A stretch of DNA of 64,000 nt from Pseudomonas sp. 7SR1 (GCF_900156465.1 NZ_LT707064.1:1276001-1340000), one strand, 5' to 3'. Positions 35,841-44,957 are shown, counted from the first letter of the stretch. Numbers and translations: made by a program. The notes: a model not told the origin generated them from the sequence alone.

Positions 35841-38800
35841 TCAGGCCGGTACCTGGCTGATGCCGACCTGTTGCAAAGCCTTCGCCAGGCTGTCGACCTG
35901 ACGCTGTTCAGTGTCTTTGATCTGCTGCAGCTGCTGACCCAGGGTCGGAGCGCCAAATACCCCTCGCACGCCCTGGGACACATCACCGCCCTGCATGGAG
36001 CGGTCGTCGAAGGCGTCCATCGACTCGCCTTCGGCCCCCGAATCCTGGTTGAACAGGCTCGACAGGGTGCTGCTGCCAAAGACTCCGCCATCCCCTCCGC
36101 CAAAACCGAGGAAGCCCTGGCCCGAACCGTCACCCGTAGCATCGTTGCCGAAGACCTGGGCGATGTAGCTTGGCGCCAGCGCCCCACGGTTGATGAAGAT
36201 ATCGCCGATGGGCCGCAGGCCGCCGCCCACGTCCCGTTGTTCGAACAAAGGCGGGAAGCCCAGCGGCGAACCCAGGTCCCCCGTTGGCGGTGTGAAGACT
36301 ATCGGCTGCAACGGCACCTCGGAGACCGGGATGACCGTCACGGGATCCGTCGTCAGGAATTCCGGCGGCGGCTTCACGTCGTTGGGCACCACGGTGTCGA
36401 TGGCATAGTTGTTGGACACCGCCACGCTGGATCCGGCGTTACCCGCCAGGTCGGTGACGTTGCTGGTGTCCAGGGCGATGAAGTTGCTCGGATCGGTCAG
36501 GTTCACCGTCGGGGTGAACGTCGCGGTCCAGGTCCTGCCACCGTCGGTGGTGGTCAGGTTGCTCAGTTCACCGTTGGTGACGCTGAGGTCCGACAGGTCG
36601 AAATCGGTCACCGCCTCGCTGAAGGTGAAGGTCACCTGGGTAGTCTGGCCAACACCCAGGCTCGGGTTGGCAACGACGATGGTCGCGGTCGGCCGGGTGG
36701 CGTCGAGTGCGTAGTTGCCGGAGATGGCAATGCCAACCCCCGCGTTGCCAGCGACATCCTGCACGGTGCTGGCGTCCAGCAGGATCAGGTTGGTGGTGTC
36801 GCTGACACCCGCCGTCGGCGTCAGGGTCGCGGTCCAGGTCAGGCCGCCATCGCTGCTGGCCAGGTTGGACAGCACACCGTTGGCGACGCTGAGGTCCGAC
36901 AGATCGAACCCGGTCACCGCCTCGGTGAAGCTGATGGTCACGGTGGTGGTCTGGCCGATGCCCAGGGTGCTGTCGCTCACCACGATGGTCGCGCCCGGAC
37001 GCACGGTGTCGATCGCATAGTTATTGGAGTCCACCACGCCAGCACCACTGTTGCCCGACACGTTGGTCACGCCGCTGGTGTCCAGGCTGATGAGGTTGCT
37101 GGTGTCGCTGACATTGGTGCCCGGCGTGAAGGTGGCCGTCCAGGTCACGCCGCCGTCGGTCGATGACACGTTGCTCAAGGTGCCGTTGCTCACGCTCAGG
37201 TCGCTGTTGTCGAAACCGCTCACCGCCTCCGAGAACGTGATGGTCACCAACGACGTCTCCCCGGCCTTGAGGGCATTGTCAGCCACGACGACCGTAGCGG
37301 TAGGCAGTCGGGTCTCGACTGCATAGTTGGCCGAATTGGTCGTACCGGCCCCGGCGTTGCCGGCGGCGTCGCTCACCCCGCTGTTGTCCAGGGTGATGAG
37401 GTTGGTGGCATCGCTCACACCCACCGTCGGTGTGAAGGTAGCCGTCCAGGTCAGACCGCCGTCGCTGCTGCTGACGGCACTCAGGGTACCGTTGGCAACG
37501 CTCAGGTCGTCATTGCTCAAGCCCGTCACCGCCTCACTGAAGGTGATAGTCACCTGGGCGGTTTCCCCGGGCCTCAGCGTCGAGTCGCTCAGCACGACAG
37601 TGGCCGTGGGGCGAAGGCTGTCGACACTGTAGCTGTTGGAATTGGTCGTGCCGCTGCCGACGTTGCCCGCCAGGTCGGCAATGCCGCCATTGGCGAGGGT
37701 GATGATGTTGCTGGTGTCGGTGACCCCGTTGGTGGGTGTGAAGGTGGCGGTCCAGGTAATGCCGCCATCGCTGGTGCTCAGCCCGGTGAGCGTGCCGTTG
37801 GCGACTGTCAGGTCGGCGCTGGTGAAGCCGGCCACCGCCTCGCTGAAGGTGATGGTCACCAGCGAGGTTTCGCCAGCGGCGATGGCCGTGTCGGCCACCA
37901 CGATGGTCGCGGTGGGACGCACGGTATCGATCGCATAGTTGTTGGAGTCGGTGGTGCCCACGCCGGCGTTGTTCGCGCCATTGCGCACCCCGGTGTTGTC
38001 CAGGGTGATGACGTTGCTGGTATCGGAGATACCGACACTCGGGGTGAATGTCGCCGTCCAGGTAACGCCTCCATCGATGGACGAGACATTGCTCAGCGTC
38101 CCGTTGCGGATCGTCAGGTCGCTGTTGTCGAACCCATTCACCGCTTCATTGAAGGTGATGGTCACCGTCGTGGTTTCACCGATGCTCAGCGACGAGTCGG
38201 CGATGACCACGGTCGCCGTCGGCACGTTGGTGTCGACCTGGTAGTTGTTCGAATTGGTGGTACCGGTACCGGTGTTGCCCGCCGCGTCGCTGACGCCGGT
38301 ATTGGCCAGTACGATGACGTTGCTGGCGTCGACGACCCCGAGGGCGGGCGTGAAGGTGGCGGTCCAGGTGATGCCGCCGTCGCTGCTGCTGACCGCGCTC
38401 AGGGTACCGTTGGTCACGGTCAGGTCCGAATTGTCGAAGCCGCTTACCGCCTCGCTGAAGGTGATGGTCACCAGCGAGGTTTCGCCGACACTCAGCGAGG
38501 TGTCCGCAACCACGATGGTGGCGGTGGGACGCAGCGTATCGACGACGTAGTTGTTGGAATCGGTGCTGCCGCTGCCGGCGTTGCCCGCCACGTCCGTGAC
38601 GCCGGAGTTGCCCAGGGTAATCAGGTTGCTGGCGTCGGAAACACCGACCGACGGTGTGAAAGTGGCGGTGTAGGTGATGTTGTCGCTGGTGCTCAGCCCG
38701 CTCAGGCTGCCGTTGGCAACGGTCAGGTCCGCCAGGGTGAAACCGGTCACCGCCTCGCTGAACGTGATGGTGACCACCGAGGTTTCGCCCGCGCCCAGGG

Positions 38801-41800
38801 TGTTGTCGGCCACCACGATGCTTGCGGTGGGTCGCTGGGTGTCGATGGCGTAGTTGTTGGAGTCGGTGGTTCCGCTGCCGGCGTTGCCCGCCGCATCGCT
38901 CACACCGGTGTTGTCCAGGGTGATGAGGTTGGAGGTGTCCGTGATGTTGGTCGCCGGCGTGAAGGTCGCGGTCCAGGTAATACCGCCATCGCCGCTGCTC
39001 AAGCCGATGAGCGTGCCGTTGGTGACCGTCAGGTCGGCGGCGGTGAAGCCGGTCACGGCTTCGTTGAAGGTGATGGTCACCAGGGAGGTTTCACCGATCC
39101 TCAAGGCGTTGTCGGCCACGACGATGGTAGCGGTCGGACGCTGGGTGTCGACGGCATAGTTGTTGGAGCTGGTGGTACCGGTGCCGGCGTTGCCTGCCAG
39201 GTCCAGCACCCCGGTATTGGCCAGCACGACCAGGTTGGTCGCGTCGCTGACACTGGAGCTCGGCGTCAGGGTAGCGGTCCAGGTGATGCCGCCATCGCTG
39301 CTGCTCAGGCCACTCAGGGAGCCGTTGGCAACGGTCAGGTCCGCCAGGGTGAAACCGGTCACGGCCTCGCTGAAGGTGATGGTCACCAGGGACGTTTCGC
39401 CGGCGCTCAGCGCCGTATCGGCCACCACGATGGTAGCCGTCGGGCGCAGCGTATCGATCGCATAGTTGTTGGAATCGGTCGTGCCGGTATTCACGTTTCC
39501 GGACAGGTCGGCAATGCTGCCACTGTTCAACGAGACCAGGTTAGTGGTGTCGCTGATGCTGGCGCTCGGGGTCAATGTCCCGGTCCAGGTGATGCCGCCA
39601 TCGCTGCTGCTCAGGCCGGTTATCGTGCCGTTGGCGACGGTCAGGTCGGCGGTGGTGAAGCCGGTCACGGCCTCGCTGAAGGTAATGGTCACCAGGGAAG
39701 TTTCACCGACGCTCAGCGCTGTATCCGTCACCACGATAGTGGCGGTTGGACGGGCGGTGTCAATGGCATAGTTGTTCGAGTTGGTCGTTCCCGTACCCGC
39801 GTTGCCGGACAGGTCGGCAACGCCGGTATTGTCCAGGGTCACCAGGTTGCTGGTGTCGGTGACGCTGGCGTCCGGGGTCAGGGTGGCCGTCCAGGTGATA
39901 CCGCCGTCGGCACTGCTCAGGCCGGTGAGCGTGCCGTTGGCGACCGTCAGGTCGGCCGTGGTGAGACCGGTTACCGCTTCGCTGAAGGTGATGGTCACCA
40001 GGGAGGTTTCACCGGCCCTGAGTGCGGTGTCGGACACCACGATGGAAGCGGTGGGAAGCACGGTGTCGTTGACCGCGTAGTTGTTCGAATCGGTGGTGCC
40101 CACGCCGGCGTTGCCGGCCAGGTCCGAGACCCCGGTGTTGTTCAGGGTGATGAGGTTGGTGGTATCGGTGATGTTGCTGGCCGCGGTCAGGGTGCCGGTC
40201 CAGGTGACACCGCCGTCGCCGCTGGTCAGCGTACCGATGGTGCCGTTCTGCACCGTCAGGTCCGAGGCGCTCAGGCCCGTCACGGCTTCGGAGAAGGTGA
40301 TGGTCACCAGCGACGTGGCGCCGGAGTTCAAGCTGGTGTTAGCGACCACGATGGTCGCGGTAGGTGGGGTTTCGTCCGGTACATAGTTGGTATTGATGGT
40401 ACCGCCGTCGCCATAGACATTGGCCACCGACGCCGGAGTGACACCGGCCGTGCCGGCACTCGTCCCGCCAATGCCGCTGCCGCCGGCGTTGCCGCTCATC
40501 GCCGCGAAGTTGGCGGCGGTGATCAGCACTGCCCCCCTGTTCCAGATCGCGCCGACACCGACGCCGCCCGCGCCGCCCGCCTGGGTGTAGCCCCCGCCGG
40601 CACCACCACCGCCACCACCGCCGCCTGCGCCGACGTTGTTGGAGATGACCGAGTTGCCGATGATCCGCAGGGTCGCGCCGGTGTCGTTGTAGATACCGCC
40701 GACCGCGCCACCGCCGGCACCGCCGATGTCGTTATAGCCGTCGCCGCCGCCACCACCACCAATGGACAACCCGGCGCTGGAGGCCGAGCCACCGGCAGAA
40801 CCGGTGCTGTAGCCGGGATAGGCAGCGCCACCGGCACCGCCGGTAGAAGAGCCGCCACGGCCGCCGATATTGAAGAAGCCACCACCGGCACCGCCCTGGT
40901 TGGTCGAGCCAAGGGAGCCCGAGGAGTTGAGCGTATCGCCACCGCGACCGCCGATTCCTCCGCCGACCGCGCCGCCGCCACCGCCGCCGCCACCGGCGTA
41001 TTCCGGCGTCACACCGCCACCGCCACCGCCGCCTGCCGCCACGTTGGCAGTGACCGTGACGTTACGCAGGGTCAAGGTGCCGGCGTTGTAGATCCCGCCG
41101 CCCTTGGCCACCAGCGCATCGTCGCCGCCATTACCACCATTGCCCGAGACGATGCCACGGGTAATCACCAGGCCGTCGAGAGTGGCCGTGGTACCGGACG
41201 TCACGCTGATGACCTGGGTACGGAACTGGCCATCCAGGGTGACATCGGCAACGTTGTCATTGTTGAGGTCGCCATCGATGGTGACGTTCCTGTTCACCAC
41301 CAGTACCTGGGTCAGGGCGACGGTCATGCTGCTGTTGAAGGTGACGATGTCGCCGTTCTGCGCAGAACCCAAGGCCGCGCGCAAGGAGCCCACGCCGGAA
41401 TTGGCGTTGTTGGTGGCGGTCCAGGTGGCCAGGCCCCACTGGTATTCGCTCATGGCCTTGGCCGACAGCACATTGGCGCTTTCGATGTTGCCGGTGGCGA
41501 TTTCCAGGTCCCAGTCACCGCCCAGGCCCGTGCGGTCGTTGGATGCCGCCACGTCGCGGCCGGTCAACTGCGCCAGGGAATCCACCAGGCTCAGGCCGCG
41601 ATCACCTTCGGCGGTGTAGCAGCCATAGATCAGGATATCGCCGCCAACATTCATGTCCTGGCCGATCTGCGCCAGCACTTCGCTGCGGGCCTGGACGTTA
41701 TCCGCCGACAGGTAGCTGTTGCCCAGCCACAAGTCCCCGGCATTACCGTGGGCGATGATCTGCACCGAGCTGATGCCCTGGTGGGTGTCCAGGTAATCGG

Positions 41801-42164
41801 CGATCTGTTGCAGGCCATCCTTGCCGGCATCCAGCTGCACCACCTGGGTGCCGGGCGCCACGCCTTGCAGCAGGTTGGCGGCATCCTTGACCCGAGAATC
41901 GACAAACACCACTGACTTGCCCGGAACGGCGGCCTGGGTGGCATCCACCTGGCCCTGGGGCGCATGGCTGCTATCGGCCGACTGGTCGGCGGTGGGCGTC
42001 TTGGCGGCTTCGGCCGTGGGCTGGGCGTCCGGCTGCGCCGCGTCGGCCACGGTGGCGGCCACCGCGCCGTCGAACAGCATTCGCGGCTCCAGGGACATGA
42101 TCATTGGCGATGCCAGGGCCTGTGCACCCTCGGTTACCCGCGATTTACCTTTGCTCCACCACAT
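35841..42164 (-). CDS. Giant LEPR-XLL/DUF4347/Ig-repeat surface protein
   Basis: About 2,107 residues from the ATG at 42164, which has AGG eight bases upstream; a GTG at 42173 is in frame. In order: a basic N-terminus; LEPRMLFDGA (25-34), the LEPR-XLL-type motif of long secreted proteins; an Ala/Gln-rich linker; a DUF4347 domain (about 80-240; QIIAHGNAGDLWLG, DILIYGCYTAEGDRGLSLV); a beta-helix-like part; a glycine-rich stretch (about 340-560, many GGGGGG runs); 13 Ig-like repeats (about 594-1920); and a ~185-residue end with a helical finish (QQIKDTEQRQVDSLAKALQQV). There is no Sec signal peptide, no RTX repeats and no recognisable type I C-terminal signal. It is probably exported by the adjacent M50/HlyD/TolC genes and displayed on the surface. 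Confidence 0.88.
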   Translation of the reverse strand: MWWSKGKSRVTEGAQALASPMIMSLEPRMLFDGAVAATVADAAQPDAQPTAEAAKTPTADQSADSSHAPQGQVDATQAAVPGKSVVFVDSRVKDAANLLQGVAPGTQVVQLDAGKDGLQQIADYLDTHQGISSVQIIAHGNAGDLWLGNSYLSADNVQARSEVLAQIGQDMNVGGDILIYGCYTAEGDRGLSLVDSLAQLTGRDVAASNDRTGLGGDWDLEIATGNIESANVLSAKAMSEYQWGLATWTATNNANSGVGSLRAALGSAQNGDIVTFNSSMTVALTQVLVVNRNVTIDGDLNNDNVADVTLDGQFRTQVISVTSGTTATLDGLVITRGIVSGNGGNGGDDALVAKGGGIYNAGTLTLRNVTVTANVAAGGGGGGGVTPEYAGGGGGGGGAVGGGIGGRGGDTLNSSGSLGSTNQGGAGGGFFNIGGRGGSSTGGAGGAAYPGYSTGSAGGSASSAGLSIGGGGGGDGYNDIGGAGGGAVGGIYNDTGATLRIIGNSVISNNVGAGGGGGGGGAGGGYTQAGGAGGVGVGAIWNRGAVLITAANFAAMSGNAGGSGIGGTSAGTAGVTPASVANVYGDGGTINTNYVPDETPPTATIVVANTSLNSGATSLVTITFSEAVTGLSASDLTVQNGTIGTLTSGDGGVTWTGTLTAASNITDTTNLITLNNTGVSDLAGNAGVGTTDSNNYAVNDTVLPTASIVVSDTALRAGETSLVTITFSEAVTGLTTADLTVANGTLTGLSSADGGITWTATLTPDASVTDTSNLVTLDNTGVADLSGNAGTGTTNSNNYAIDTARPTATIVVTDTALSVGETSLVTITFSEAVTGFTTADLTVANGTITGLSSSDGGITWTGTLTPSASISDTTNLVSLNSGSIADLSGNVNTGTTDSNNYAIDTLRPTATIVVADTALSAGETSLVTITFSEAVTGFTLADLTVANGSLSGLSSSDGGITWTATLTPSSSVSDATNLVVLANTGVLDLAGNAGTGTTSSNNYAVDTQRPTATIVVADNALRIGETSLVTITFNEAVTGFTAADLTVTNGTLIGLSSGDGGITWTATFTPATNITDTSNLITLDNTGVSDAAGNAGSGTTDSNNYAIDTQRPTASIVVADNTLGAGETSVVTITFSEAVTGFTLADLTVANGSLSGLSTSDNITYTATFTPSVGVSDASNLITLGNSGVTDVAGNAGSGSTDSNNYVVDTLRPTATIVVADTSLSVGETSLVTITFSEAVSGFDNSDLTVTNGTLSAVSSSDGGITWTATFTPALGVVDASNVIVLANTGVSDAAGNTGTGTTNSNNYQVDTNVPTATVVIADSSLSIGETTTVTITFNEAVNGFDNSDLTIRNGTLSNVSSIDGGVTWTATFTPSVGISDTSNVITLDNTGVRNGANNAGVGTTDSNNYAIDTVRPTATIVVADTAIAAGETSLVTITFSEAVAGFTSADLTVANGTLTGLSTSDGGITWTATFTPTNGVTDTSNIITLANGGIADLAGNVGSGTTNSNSYSVDSLRPTATVVLSDSTLRPGETAQVTITFSEAVTGLSNDDLSVANGTLSAVSSSDGGLTWTATFTPTVGVSDATNLITLDNSGVSDAAGNAGAGTTNSANYAVETRLPTATVVVADNALKAGETSLVTITFSEAVSGFDNSDLSVSNGTLSNVSSTDGGVTWTATFTPGTNVSDTSNLISLDTSGVTNVSGNSGAGVVDSNNYAIDTVRPGATIVVSDSTLGIGQTTTVTISFTEAVTGFDLSDLSVANGVLSNLASSDGGLTWTATLTPTAGVSDTTNLILLDASTVQDVAGNAGVGIAISGNYALDATRPTATIVVANPSLGVGQTTQVTFTFSEAVTDFDLSDLSVTNGELSNLTTTDGGRTWTATFTPTVNLTDPSNFIALDTSNVTDLAGNAGSSVAVSNNYAIDTVVPNDVKPPPEFLTTDPVTVIPVSEVPLQPIVFTPPTGDLGSPLGFPPLFEQRDVGGGLRPIGDIFINRGALAPSYIAQVFGNDATGDGSGQGFLGFGGGDGGVFGSSTLSSLFNQDSGAEGESMDAFDDRSMQGGDVSQGVRGVFGAPTLGQQLQQIKDTEQRQVDSLAKALQQVGISQVPA
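36409..40386 (-). repeat. 13 tandem ~306-bp repeats coding Ig-like domains
   Basis: Thirteen consecutive units of 303-309 bp, each coding for about 101-103 residues. Every unit runs from a PTATIVVADTAL-like strand through GETSLVTITFSEAVTGF, a DLTVANGTL strand, SSSDGGITWTATFTP and ITLDNTGVSDLAGNAG to GTTDSNNYAIDT. The pattern is that of Bap-type bacterial Ig domains. The units are similar but not identical; variable positions include the residue after GF and the loop before DLTV. DNA-level similarity makes copy-number change by recombination likely. Confidence 0.93.
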
Positions 42165-42216
42165 GACGATCACCTGGACTCGAACTTCTTGAATACGCGA
42201 ATGAAGAAAACCGCGA

Positions 42217-43053
42217 TCAGCTGATCGCGGCGTCGGTTTTCACACGAATGACATTGGCAGCGCTGGCGGACCCGTCGCGCCAGAACGACAACTCGGCATA
42301 CTTTTCAAACAGATCCGGCGGCAGCAGCGTACGCCGGGCCTGCGGCGCGACCCTGGGCTTGACCTTGTGCAGCCCGGCCACGCCCAGGGCCTGGTCGAAG
42401 GCCGGCGCGTCGTAGGTCAAGTGGTTGAAATCGTGCTCGAACCACGGCTCGCCGATGAATTCGTAGACCAGCCGCATCACCCGCTCGGGGGCCTGGCTCA
42501 GCAGGTCGTAATCGACGATCAGCAGCGATTCGGCGTTTTCCCCGTAATAGGCTTCCTTGAGCGCTGTCCAGGCAAACCCCACCAGGCGATTACGCTGGGC
42601 CAGGGTTTCGCAGCGGCTGTAGACGGTGTTGCGCTCGTCATCGTCGTTGAACAGCTTGGTGTTCTCGAACGGGTTGGCGCGATAGAGCCGCTCCAGGCTG
42701 TCGAGAATCCAGGCGACATTGCGCACGCACGCGATGGTCTTGGCCTGAGGGAAAAGATCCTGCAGGGCCGGCAGCCGGGCGCACCAATGGCGGTTGGTAT
42801 CGAAGATGACAGGCTTGTCGGCCTTGTCGGCGTAGTACGAGTCGAACAGTCCACGCAACAGACGCCGACGCTGCTCGGTGTCGATCACCGAACCAAACTC
42901 ACTGCCAGCGCTGCATTGCTGCAGGACGCCACTGAACAGTGAACCGACGGGACTGGTCATGCCGGCATGAAAACGCGGATTCTGCAGCAGAATCGCGGAG
43001 AGGAGGGTCGAGCCCGAGCGTGGCAGGCCGGAGATAAAGTGAAACTGCGACAA
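42217..43053 (-). CDS. Sulfotransferase-family protein (first gene of the surface-protein operon)
   Basis: A 278-residue PAPS-dependent sulfotransferase-like protein. The 5'-phosphosulfate loop is HFISGLPRSGSTLLSAIL at the extreme N-terminus, and the 3'-phosphate site is ACVRNVAWILDSLERL. It ends with YDLLSQAPERVMRLVYEFIGEPWFEHDF, typical of the family. It is not a close copy of the sulfotransferase at 32549, which has a longer N-terminus. It lies about 50 bp upstream of the giant protein gene and opens the operon. The sulfate acceptor is unknown. Confidence 0.87.
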   Translation of the reverse strand: MSQFHFISGLPRSGSTLLSAILLQNPRFHAGMTSPVGSLFSGVLQQCSAGSEFGSVIDTEQRRRLLRGLFDSYYADKADKPVIFDTNRHWCARLPALQDLFPQAKTIACVRNVAWILDSLERLYRANPFENTKLFNDDDERNTVYSRCETLAQRNRLVGFAWTALKEAYYGENAESLLIVDYDLLSQAPERVMRLVYEFIGEPWFEHDFNHLTYDAPAFDQALGVAGLHKVKPRVAPQARRTLLPPDLFEKYAELSFWRDGSASAANVIRVKTDAAIS

Positions 43054-43364
43054 ATCCCTTCACCATTTGTAGTCCCTTTGTAGCGCAAAGCGTAGCCGAG
43101 GAAACAAATGCCGCCTAGTAGTACTTTGATATCAAATTCACCTGAAACCGTAAAAAAGATGGACGGTAGGGAACGCTGGCAAACCTGAATCGTTTAAGCC
43201 GCACGGCCGCTTTTTTCAGCGCCTTGCTCCGGCAGAACGAAACATCCCCGTCTACGCTCAGCCGTGCGTGACCAGGCCTGGAAGTGAGGAGTCGGACTGA
43301 TCGCATCTTACTCGTCGTATCCGCCAGGTACCGCCAGACCAATAACCTGAGGGATGAGGATTTT
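43054..43364. other. Divergent promoter region between sulfotransferase and tail-collar genes
   Basis: These 311 bp separate the minus-strand surface-protein operon from the plus-strand tail-collar operon, so both promoters should be here. I see an AT-rich patch near 43115-43160 and a GC-rich segment followed by TTTTTT near 43212, but no confident promoter or operator. No gene is credible in either strand. Confidence 0.5.
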
Positions 43365-43952
43365 ATGGAAGTATTCATGGGCACCATCCAGCCGTTCGCC
43401 TTTAATTTCGCCCCCCGTGGCTGGGCGCTGTGCAACGGGCAGACCATCGGCATCGCGCAAAACTCGGCGCTGTTTTCCTTGCTTGGCGTGACTTACGGGG
43501 GCAACGGCCAGACCACCTTCATGCTGCCCAACCTGCAAGGGCGCATGCTCATGGGCATGGGCAACGGCCTGGGCCTGACTCCCCGTGTGATCGGTGAGGT
43601 CTCCGGCACCGAAAACGTCACCCCGACGCTGAACAACCTGCCTGCCCACACCCACGCACTCACCGGCCTTACCGCCTCGACCACCCTGCAACTGGCGAAC
43701 CCGGCCAGCAATCCGGTAAACACACCCACGGCCACCAACTCATTCATCGGCACCTCGGGTACAGGGCCAGGTTCGGCGGCGATCTATTCCGACCAGATAG
43801 GCGCCTCGCCGGTGCCGCTGCAGGGCGTGAGCACGACCGTCAGCGGTACGGTTTCTCCCGCCGGGGCCGGCTTGCCCCTGCCGATCATGAACCCATTCCT
43901 GGCGATCAACTTCAGCATCGCCCTCGAAGGTATCTTCCCGTCCCGCAACTGA
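43365..43952 (+). CDS. Phage tail-collar domain protein (microcystin-dependent-protein type)
   Basis: A 195-residue protein with an ATG behind GAGGA. The N-terminal Phage_Collar domain is plain: EVFMGTIQPFAFNFAPRGWALCNGQ, then QNSALFSLLGVTYGGNGQTTFMLPNLQGR. A Thr/Ser/Pro-rich middle (PASNPVNTPTATNSFIGTSG) and a closing MNPFLAINFSIALEGIFPSRN complete the MdpB-type pattern. Such proteins occur outside prophages, often beside large secreted repeat proteins. There are no other phage genes here. It is encoded within the surface-protein module on the opposite strand and may be a co-exported adhesin or tip. Confidence 0.88.
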   Translation: MEVFMGTIQPFAFNFAPRGWALCNGQTIGIAQNSALFSLLGVTYGGNGQTTFMLPNLQGRMLMGMGNGLGLTPRVIGEVSGTENVTPTLNNLPAHTHALTGLTASTTLQLANPASNPVNTPTATNSFIGTSGTGPGSAAIYSDQIGASPVPLQGVSTTVSGTVSPAGAGLPLPIMNPFLAINFSIALEGIFPSRN

Positions 43953-43998
43953 CGACCCACCGGAGGGCCACGGCCCTCCGGCCTTGTGGAGTGACGAC

Positions 43999-44310
43999 AT
44001 GCTGCAAAAGGTTCATAGCCACCATTTCCAGCCGCTGCTGGGCCAGACCCGAAGTCTGGTCCTGCCGGACGGCAGTCGCTTGCCGGTGCGGATCGAACAT
44101 CTGCAAGAAACACCCCGGGCCAGGATGCCGAACGCCGAACGGATGCCGTTCAACGTGGAACTCAACAGTCTGGAAAGCACCGAGTTCGTGGATGGACTCT
44201 GTGACCTGGAGATGCCCGGGCTGGGCACGCTCGAAGGGGTGTTCGTGTCGAGGGTACCCGCTGCAGGTCGGGATCCGACGGTGGGCTACTTCCACATCGC
44301 ATTCAACTGA
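43999..44310 (+). CDS. DUF6916-like small protein
   Basis: The start at ATG 43999 (MLQKVHSHHFQPLLGQ), with GGAG upstream, gives 103 residues. The sequence is beta-rich (RSLVLPDGSRLPVRIEHLQE, FNVELNSLESTEFVDGLCDLEMPGLGTLEGVFVSRV) and ends VGYFHIAFN. It matches my recollection of the DUF6916 family, commonly linked to tail-collar genes. It follows the collar gene by 46 bp and is probably its partner. No signal peptide or membrane helix. Confidence 0.7.
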   Translation: MLQKVHSHHFQPLLGQTRSLVLPDGSRLPVRIEHLQETPRARMPNAERMPFNVELNSLESTEFVDGLCDLEMPGLGTLEGVFVSRVPAAGRDPTVGYFHIAFN

Positions 44311-44321
44311 ACGAGGCTGAT

Positions 44322-44420
44322 GCCCTGCGGGAGCGAACATGCCCGCGATGGCGGAGGGTCAGTTTGCATCCATGTCCAACGGCCCACCCTCATCACCGGC
44401 AGGCTCGCCCCCGCAGTCGA
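44322..44420. repeat. Degenerate REP pair
   Basis: A REP-like sequence (tgcgggagcgaacatgcccg, about 44327-44346) and an inverted degenerate arm (ggcaggctcgcccccgcag, about 44399-44417) lie between the convergent DUF6916 and GNAT genes. The cores differ at several positions from the perfect copies at 4819 and 8513, so this is an old element. Confidence 0.55.
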
Positions 44421-44430
44421 CAGCAACTGC

Positions 44431-44922
44431 TCAGCTGCCTTTCGGATACCAGACCAAACGCTCTGCCGCCAGGTTGCTTTCCTGGACTTCGAAACCCAGT
44501 GCCAGGTAATGCCGACGGGCGTGGGGATTATTGGTCCAGACCACCGTCGCCACGGGACAGCGGATCTGTTGCGCGGCTTTCTGCACCCCCTGCAGCACCG
44601 CACGACCGTAACCCTGGCCGCGAGCCTGGGGGATGAAAGCCAGGTACAGCACTCGGATCTCGTTGGGCCCGAAATCGGTGCTCAAGGCGCCGATGGCGGT
44701 ACCGAGCTTTTCCACCACGTAATGCATGGCATCGGGGAAATGCTCTCCCAGCCCCTGCTCCTGTACCTGGTACTGCTGGGCGATCACCTGCTGCACCTGC
44801 TCGGCCTCGCCATCGATCCACTGCAGGTCCGGTCGCGCCGCCTGGTACAACGCCTGTAGAAACGGCCCATCGCTGACCCGCGACGGCCGTACCACCAGTC
44901 CTTCTGCCGCTACTGACTCCAT
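44431..44922 (-). CDS. GNAT-family N-acetyltransferase
   Basis: The ATG at 44922 (MESVAAEGLVVRPSR), with AAAGGAG upstream, gives 163 residues; a GTG at 44949 would start inside a transposon-end remnant and is rejected. The acetyl-CoA loop is PQARGQGYGRAVLQGV, and the C-terminal NPHARRHYLALGFEVQE is typical of GNAT enzymes. It lies 32 bp after the M50-HlyD gene and could be part of the export operon, perhaps acetylating a component, but GNATs are common and this may be incidental. Confidence 0.88.
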   Translation of the reverse strand: MESVAAEGLVVRPSRVSDGPFLQALYQAARPDLQWIDGEAEQVQQVIAQQYQVQEQGLGEHFPDAMHYVVEKLGTAIGALSTDFGPNEIRVLYLAFIPQARGQGYGRAVLQGVQKAAQQIRCPVATVVWTNNPHARRHYLALGFEVQESNLAAERLVWYPKGS

Positions 44923-44930
44923 GCCCGCTC

Positions 44931-44957
44931 CTTTCAAGACTTTTCGCACAGCCCCTA
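44931..44957. mobile_element. Solo end of the MITE-like element
   Basis: The minus strand reads CTAG (44954-44957), then gggctgtgcgaaaagtcttg, matching the terminal repeat of the elements at 8631 and 31079. The rest of the element is absent. The CTAG includes the TAG stop of the M50-HlyD gene (stop at 44955), and the inner edge provides bases next to the GNAT ribosome site. Confidence 0.6.

Noticed and set aside
36409..40386. A series of about thirteen 101-residue open frames on the plus strand, each beginning with ATG
   Set aside because: They are mirror images of the Ig repeat units of the minus-strand surface protein, spaced exactly by the repeat length, with no ribosome sites. Their regularity comes from the coding repeat.
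43115..43453. A 112-codon minus-strand frame across the divergent promoter region
   Set aside because: It overlaps the start of the tail-collar gene antisense, with no ribosome site or recognisable motif.
43365..44310. A prophage or tailocin signature
   Set aside because: Only one collar-domain gene and a DUF6916-like gene are present, with no integrase, capsid, lysis or tail-tube genes, so this is not a prophage.
44922..44949. A GTG at 44949 as the GNAT start
   Set aside because: It would begin inside the transposon-end remnant and its nine extra residues are not GNAT-like, while the ATG at 44922 has a strong AAAGGAG site.
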